Shown: piece by piece, positions 58,974 through 64,000 of the stretch
Layout of the letters: the number at the start of each line of letters is the position of its first letter
Position numbering within the stretch: position 1 is the first letter of the stretch
Assembly: GCF_030816615.1 (NCBI RefSeq)
Contig: NZ_JAUSYD010000001.1
Coordinates: forward strand, 1 to 64,000
Reading direction: 5' to 3'
Source of the DNA: Streptomyces sp. B1I3
GTDB lineage: Bacteria > Actinomycetota > Actinomycetes > Streptomycetales > Streptomycetaceae
Length of the DNA: 64,000 nucleotides
Program-made: the position numbers and the translations under genes
Notes under the pieces: model-generated
Database searches by the model: none
The model's input: only the letters and a program-made list of their open reading frames with translations
What the model was told of the DNA's origin: nothing

Positions 58974-59348
58974 GTGGCGATCGCCCGCAGCCTCGCCTAC
59001 GACCCCGATGTGCTCCTGATGGACGAACCGTTCGCCGCGCTGGACGCCCAGACCCGGGAGTCCCTGCAGGACGAACTGCTGCGCATCTGGCAGCGCACCG
59101 GCAAGACCGTCGTCTTCATCACGCACGGCATCGACGAGGCCGTCTACCTGGGACAGCGCGTCGCCGTCATGACATCGAGGCCGGGCCGCATCAAGCGGAT
59201 CGTGCCGGTCGCCCTCGGCCCCCGTACGGCGACGGACGACCTCCGCTCCAGTCCCGAGTTCGCCCGGCACCGGCACGAGATCTGGTCGCTGCTGCACGAC
59301 GAGGTGGCCAGGGCCCAGCAGTTGGAGAAGGAGGAGGCTTCCGTATGA
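58974..59348 (+). pseudogene. SsuB-type ABC ATPase, N-terminally truncated
   Basis: The frame begins VAIARSLAYDPDVLLMDEPF, that is immediately after the LSGGMQQR signature, and goes on AALDAQTRESLQDELLRIWQ, TGKTVVFITHGIDEAVYLGQ and RVAVMTSRPGRIKRIVPVAL. Walker B and the switch His are present; Walker A, Q-loop and signature are missing. A GTG at 58974 could start a 124-residue fragment. 58,744-58,973 upstream is a deletion junction with no credible gene. Confidence 0.8.
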
Positions 59349-60292
59349 GCCCCATGTCCGGCACGGCCACCGAGAAGACCACGGCGCCGGACTCGGTGAG
59401 CACCGCCGAACCCGTACCGGTCCCTTCCTCGGCTACGTCCGCCGCGTCCCCGCCACGTGACGCATCGCCGTCGAGAGTGCGCCAAGTCCCCTCCACGGCG
59501 GCCCGGGTCCGCTGGGCGGTCCGCCGACTGCCGGACCTGCTGGTCAGGGGGGCGACCAAGTCCGTTGCGATCGTGGCACTGCTGCTGTGGGAGACCGCAC
59601 CACGACTCGGCCTGGTCGACCCGATCTTCCTGCCGCCGTTCAGCGAGGTCGCCCGTGCCTGGTGGGGGCTGGCCATCGACGGTCAGCTCGCCGACAACGC
59701 ACGCGCCAGCCTGGTCCGCTCGTTCAGCGGATTCGGACTCGCGGTGGCCGTCGCCGTGCCGCTCGGCCTGCTGATCGGCTGGTACCGGCCGGTCGCCGAC
59801 CTCCTCGGACCGCTCCTTGAGGTGTTGCGCAACACCGCCGCCCTGGCCCTGCTGCCGGTGTTCGTACTGCTGCTGGGCATCGGCGAGACCTCGAAGATCT
59901 CCATCGTGGTGTACGCGTGCACCTGGCCGATCCTGCTCAACACCATCAGCGCGGTCCGCAACGTCGACCCGACCCTGCTGAAGCTGGCGAAGTCGATGGA
60001 CCTGTCCGCGCCCCGGCTGTTCCGGAAGGTCATCCTGCCCTCCTCGGTGCCGGTGATGTTCACCGGCATCCGGCTGGCGGGAACGGTGTCCATCCTGGTG
60101 CTGGTCGCCGCAGAGATGATCGGCGCCAAGGCGGGCCTCGGCTATCTGATCAATGCCTCGCAGTACAACTTCGCGATCCCGCAGATGTACGCGGGCATCA
60201 TCACGATCTCCGCCATCGGCGTGGCCTTCAACCAGTTCCTGGTGGCCGTGGAGCGGCGGCTCAGCTCCTGGCGCGTGCCGGTCGGCGACTGA
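59345..60292 (+). CDS. SsuC/TauC-type ABC transporter permease
   Basis: 315 residues. After a hydrophilic 65-residue N-terminus come about six helices. PLGLLIGWYRPVADLLGPLL, LRNTAALALLPVFVLLLGIG, VRNVDPTLLKLAKSMDLSAP (EAA loop) and MIGAKAGLGYLINASQYNFA are typical of aliphatic sulfonate and taurine permeases. ATG at 59345 overlaps the ATPase stop. Transport through it would need an intact ATPase from elsewhere. Confidence 0.9.
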   Translation: MSPMSGTATEKTTAPDSVSTAEPVPVPSSATSAASPPRDASPSRVRQVPSTAARVRWAVRRLPDLLVRGATKSVAIVALLLWETAPRLGLVDPIFLPPFSEVARAWWGLAIDGQLADNARASLVRSFSGFGLAVAVAVPLGLLIGWYRPVADLLGPLLEVLRNTAALALLPVFVLLLGIGETSKISIVVYACTWPILLNTISAVRNVDPTLLKLAKSMDLSAPRLFRKVILPSSVPVMFTGIRLAGTVSILVLVAAEMIGAKAGLGYLINASQYNFAIPQMYAGIITISAIGVAFNQFLVAVERRLSSWRVPVGD

Positions 60293-60375
60293 CTCGGCCG
60301 CCTTCTCGCCCCCCTCTGTCCTCCCGATCTCCTCCTTCCCCCGATCGTCTCGCTGCCCCTGATCCGAGGAACCCC

Positions 60376-61730
60376 ATGACCGCGACCAGCCTCCGTCGGC
60401 TCCATCTCAACGCCTTCCTGATGAACGCCGGCCACCACGACGCCGCCTGGCGCCACCCCCGTACCCAGCCCGAACGGGTCACCGATCTGCGCTACTTCCA
60501 GCAGCTCGCGCAGACCGCCGAGCGTGGCCTGCTCGACTCCGTCTTCCTCGCGGACGGCCTCGCCCTGTGGGGGAAGGTCCGGCACAACGCCCTCGGCGGC
60601 TTCGAACCGTTCACCTTGCTGTCCGCCCTCGCGGCGGTCACCGAGCACGTCGGCCTGATCGCCACCGTCTCCACCACCTTCAACGAGCCCTTCCACACCG
60701 CCCGCAAGTTCGCCTCCCTGGACCACATCAGCGGCGGCCGGGCCGGCTGGAACATCGTCACCTCCGGCGCCGTGAACGAGGCCCGCAACTTCGGGCAGGA
60801 CGAGCACCTGGAGCACCGGCTGCGCTACGAGCGGGCACGGGAGTTCGTCGAGGTCGCCACCAAGCTGTGGGACAGCTGGGAGGACGACGCGATACTGCTC
60901 GACCGTGAACGCGGCGTCTACGCCGACACCGCCAAGGTGCGGGAGATCAACCACCGCGGGGACACTTCGGGGTGCAAGGCCCCCTGAACGTACCGCGCAC
61001 CCCCCAGGGATGCCCACTGCTGGTGCAGGCCGGTTCGTCGGAGGACGGCAAGGAGTTCGCCGCCCAGTACGCCGAGGCCGTCTTCACCGCCCAGCAGACC
61101 CTCGCCGACGGCCAAGCCTTCTACAAGGACCTCAAGTCCCGGCTCGCCCGCTATGGCCGCGCCGAGGACGAACTGCTGGTGCTTCCCGGCATCGCCCCCG
61201 TCATCGGCTCGACCGAAGCGGAGGCCCGCGCGCTGGAACAGGAGTTGACGGACCTCCAGGTGCCCGAGTACGGGCTCGCCCAGCTCTCCGGGATGCTCGG
61301 CACCGACCTGACCGGGCTCCCGCTGGACGGCCCGCTGCCCGACCTGTCCGAGGAACGGGACATCAACGGCAACAAGAGCCGCTTCACGCTCGTCGCGGAA
61401 CTCGCCCGCCGCGACGGCCTCACCCTGCGCGAGCTCATCGCCCGTCTCGGCGCCGGCCGCGGCCACCGCGTCTTCGCCGGCACCCCCGAACAGGTGGCCG
61501 ACCAGCTCGAGGAGTGGTTCACCCAGGGTGCCGCCGACGGCTTCAACATCATGCCGCCCCATCTGCCGGGCGGCCTGGAGGACTTCGTCGACCACGTCGT
61601 CCCGATCTTGCAGCGGCGCGGGCTCTTCCGCACCGAGTGCACCGGGCGCACCCTGCACGAGAACTGCGGCCTGGCCCGCCCCGCCAACCGGCTGGCCGCG
61701 GCGGCCGCAGCAGAAAGTCGGCCCGCATGA
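60376..61730 (+). pseudogene. NtaA/SnaA/DszA-family FMN monooxygenase, one-base frameshift
   Basis: ATG at 60376 follows GAGGA. First frame: LLDSVFLADGLALWGKVRHN, TTFNEPFHTARKFASLDHIS and GWNIVTSGAVNEARNFGQDE, until a shift at about 60,962. There GGGGACACTTCGG stands where one more base would give GEHFGVQGPLNVPRTPQGCP. The second frame continues LLVQAGSSEDGKEFAAQYAE to the stop at 61730. Corrected length is about 450 residues, full for the family. Without the shift it would be an ordinary sulfone/sulfide monooxygenase. Confidence 0.85.
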
Positions 61731-62836
61731 CCGGGGTGGACCTCACCACGGACGTCCTGGTGGTCGGCGGCGGCCCCGCCGCCACCTGGGCCGCGCTCAA
61801 GGCGGCCCAGGGCGGAGCGGACGTGGTCCTCGCCGACAAGGGCTACTGCGGCACCAGCGGCGCCACCGCCTCCGCCGGCACCGGCGTCTGGTACGTCCCC
61901 CCCAGCCCGCCGCACGGAAGGCCGCCATGGCGAGCAGGGAGGCACTGGGCGGATTCCTGGCCGACCGACGCTGGATGACCCGGGTGCTGGACCAGACGTA
62001 CGCGGGCATGAACGAGCTTGCGGCGACCGGACGCTACCCCTTCCCCACAGGGCCGGACGGCAAGCAGCTCAGGAACGGCCTGCAGGGACCGGAGTACATG
62101 CGCAGGATGCGGATCCGCGTCCAGCGGGCCGGGGCCCGCGTCCTCGACCACAGTCCGGTCACCGAACTGTTCACCGACCCCTCCGGAGCGGTCTCCGGGG
62201 CCAGGGGTCACCAGCGGCAGGCCGGTCAGCCCTACCGGGTGCGCGCCGGGGCGGTCGTCCTGGCCACCGGCGGCTGCGCGTTCCTCAGCGGCGCGCTCGG
62301 CTGCAATGTCAACACCGGCGACGGCGCGCTGTTCGCCGCCGAGGTGGGCGCGGAGCTGTCCGGGATGGAGTTCTCCAACGCGTACGGCATCGCACCCGAG
62401 GGCACCTCCGTCACCAAGACTGCGTTCTACTCCTTCGCGACCTTCTACCGCGAGGACGGCACGGTCCTTGAGGGAGCGGCCAGCCAGGGCGGCCGGTCCA
62501 TCATCGCGCGGGCGCTGCTCAGCGAGAAGGTGTACTGCCGCCTCGACCGGGCGGACACGGCGGCCCGGCAGGCTATGCGGCTCGCCCAGCCCAACTTCTT
62601 CCTCACCTTCGACCGGCTCGGCATCGACCCCTTCACCCAGCGCTTCGCCGTCACACTCCTCGCCGAGGGCACCGTGCGCGGCACCGGCGGCATCCGCATC
62701 ACCGGCGACGACTGCTCCACCACCGTCGCCGGCCTGTACTCGGCCGGGGACGCGGCGACCGGACCCGCGCCGAGCCCCTGTCCAGCGCGCCCACCGCATC
62801 GACGGCACCGGCCGCACCTCTGGAGGTGGCCTCGTG
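61727..62836 (+). pseudogene. FAD flavoprotein of adenylylsulfate/fumarate-reductase type (AsfA-like), frameshifted
   Basis: ATG at 61727 overlaps the monooxygenase stop. DVLVVGGGPAATWAALKAAQ is the FAD-binding Rossmann motif and GYCGTSGATASAGTGVWYVP follows. A seven-C run at 61897-61903 holds a shift, after which MTRVLDQTYAGMNELAATGR, VRAGAVVLATGGCAFLSGAL, GCNVNTGDGALFAAEVGAEL and GGIRITGDDCSTTVAGLYSA continue. After GDAATG the family's Gly-rich end is lost to a deletion or second shift near 62,765. It pairs with the following ferredoxin as in Pseudomonas asfAB. Confidence 0.8.
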
Positions 62837-63202
62837 ATCGAACTGGTCTCGGCGGAACGCTGCATCACCTGTGACAAGTGCATCAAGGTCTGCCCGACCA
62901 ACGTCTTCGACCGCGCCGAGGACGGCCTCTTGGTGCTCGCCCGCCGCGACGACTGCCAGACCTGCTTCCAGTGTGAGGCGAACTGCCCGGCCGACGCGCT
63001 CTACGTCGCCCCCCTGACCCGCCCGCTGCCCGACGACCCCACCGCCCGGGACGAGGAGCACCTCGACCGTGCGGGCCACCTCGGCAGCTACCGCCGGCAC
63101 ATCGGCTGGGGACAAGGCCGCACCTCCGGCGCACTGCGGGCCGTCGGCCCTCCCCTCGGACCGCCGGGGTCCAAGGGAACCTCCCTGCCCATCACCTCCT
63201 GA
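62834..63202 (+). CDS. 2x[4Fe-4S] ferredoxin (AsfB/AprB-like)
   Basis: 122 residues. Two clusters: CITCDKCIKVCP and CQTCFQCEANCP. A tail of about 60 residues (LDRAGHLGSYRRHIGWGQGR) recalls AprB-type subunits that wrap round their flavoprotein. GTG at 62834 has GGAGG eight bases upstream and overlaps the end of the flavoprotein gene. It is likely to pass electrons for reductive or oxygenolytic sulfur chemistry. Confidence 0.88.
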   Translation: MIELVSAERCITCDKCIKVCPTNVFDRAEDGLLVLARRDDCQTCFQCEANCPADALYVAPLTRPLPDDPTARDEEHLDRAGHLGSYRRHIGWGQGRTSGALRAVGPPLGPPGSKGTSLPITS

Positions 63203-63255
63203 TGACCCGACTGAACATCTCTTCGCCGATCACCTCCTGAAGGGAACACCCGCAC

Positions 63256-64000
63256 ATGACCACCAGCACCGGCTTCGACGTCCGCAGGATCGGCGGCCGT
63301 ATCGGCGCCGAGATCCTCGGCGTGGACCTCTCCACCGACCTCGACCCCGCCGTCGTCACCGAGATCAACTCCGCACTCCTGGAACACAAGGCGCTCGTCT
63401 TCCGCGACCAGAACCTCGACGACGCGGGCCAGCTCCGCTTCGCCTCCCTCTTCGGCGACCTCACCACCGCGCACCCGACCGTCCCCTCCGTCGACGGCCA
63501 GCCCCAGATCCTGCCCGTCGACGGCGACGAGGGCATCCGCGCCAACCAGTGGCACACGGACGTCACCTTCGTCCGTACTCCCCCGAAGGCGTCCACGCTG
63601 CGCAGCATCGTGGTCCCGCCCTACGGCGGAAACACCCTCATCGCCAACTCGGCCGCCGCGTACCGGGATCTCCCCGAGCCGCTGCGCGAGCTGGCGGACA
63701 GGCTGTGGGCGGTGCACACCAACGACTACGACTACGCCGCCCCGAAGAGCGAGAAGGCCGCCGAGCACCGCAAGCGCTTCGTCTCCCGGAAGTACCGCAC
63801 CGCCCACCCGGTCGTCCGCGTGCACCCCGAGACCGGGGAGCGCGGGCTGTTCATCGGCGGCTTCGCCCAGAGCATCGTCGGCCTCGGCCCCGCCGACTCC
63901 CGGGACCTGCTGCGCATCTTCCAGTCGTACGTCACCCGCCCCGAGAACATCGTGCGCGTGGCCTGGACACCGGGCGACCTCGTCCTGTTCGACAATCGCA
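63256..64000 (+). CDS. TauD/TfdA-family Fe(II)/2-oxoglutarate dioxygenase, cut by window end
   Basis: The frame runs off the window after 248 codons. DVRRIGGRIGAEILGVDLST opens the family, ALLEHKALVFRDQNLDDAGQ follows, and NQWHTDVTFVRTPP carries the HxD iron ligands. The distal His is not yet reached; the last residues, WTPGDLVLFDNR, lead directly to it. ATG at 63256 with AAGGGA upstream. Members hydroxylate taurine, alkylsulfonates or sulfate esters to release sulfite or sulfate, in keeping with the neighbours. Confidence 0.9.
   Translation, partial: MTTSTGFDVRRIGGRIGAEILGVDLSTDLDPAVVTEINSALLEHKALVFRDQNLDDAGQLRFASLFGDLTTAHPTVPSVDGQPQILPVDGDEGIRANQWHTDVTFVRTPPKASTLRSIVVPPYGGNTLIANSAAAYRDLPEPLRELADRLWAVHTNDYDYAAPKSEKAAEHRKRFVSRKYRTAHPVVRVHPETGERGLFIGGFAQSIVGLGPADSRDLLRIFQSYVTRPENIVRVAWTPGDLVLFDNR

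Noticed and set aside
58900..58975. A fifth leader peptide (DVDLAGARCN)
   Set aside because: It lacks the basic residues and His of the core, and its frame has no stop before the ATPase fragment; noted only under the deletion finding.

Overview
The window is high-GC actinobacterial DNA, almost certainly Streptomyces, and base 1 appears to be the physical end of a linear replicon. The first 13 bases (CCCGCGGAGCGGG) and the run of GC-rich hairpins with mostly TTC loops that follows match the archetypal Streptomyces telomere as I remember it. The first large gene inward is a TtrA-type terminal helicase, and a remnant of a telomere terminal-protein gene (tpg-like) lies about 16 kb in. Whether the replicon is a chromosome arm or a large linear plasmid cannot be told from this sequence.

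Layout. 1-3.4 kb: telomere, a small zinc-ribbon protein and the helicase, which has a one-base frameshift in its Walker A motif. 3.4-9.7 kb: a HEAT-repeat protein, decayed IS630 and IS5 elements, integrase remnants, a two-gene operon of unknown function and a GGDEF fragment. 9.8-16 kb: an XRE regulator divergent from two short-chain dehydrogenases, a Tn3 transposase fragment, a family III CoA-transferase and a decayed integrase. 16-19.6 kb: tpg remnant, repeats upstream of it, and a partner-switching set (PP2C phosphatase, STAS protein, anti-sigma-type kinase). 20-24 kb: carboxylesterase, tandem hairpins, IS3 and IS30 remnants. 24.3-26.7 kb: an intact YtrA-type GntR/ABC operon. 27-37 kb: AraC regulator, small secreted ricin-type lectin, MFS exporter, a DinB protein, and many broken genes and transposases, including a serine hydrolase whose 3' part is inverted. 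37.4-41 kb: a second XRE/SDR divergent module, a small protein and a TauE/SafE permease.

41.3-64 kb is the functional core: a large organosulfur-scavenging island. It holds seven luciferase-like (LLM) monooxygenase genes or remnants, an SsuE-type FMN reductase, a DszC/SfnB-like acyl-CoA-dehydrogenase-fold enzyme, polar amino-acid-type ABC transporter parts, an SsuB/SsuC-type ABC pair, an adenylylsulfate-reductase-like flavoprotein with its 2x[4Fe-4S] ferredoxin (AsfA/AsfB-like), and a TauD-type dioxygenase cut by the window end. The inferred logic is import of sulfonates, sulfones or sulfur amino acids followed by oxygenolytic release of sulfite. Four tiny ORFs ending in a H-(I/V)-D-(L/F) core followed by Cys residues precede these operons and look like cysteine-sensing attenuator leader peptides. 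A winged-helix regulator sits behind one of them.

Many genes carry single-base indels, several in homopolymers. This may be true decay of a chromosome end or residual sequencing error, and the two cannot be separated here.
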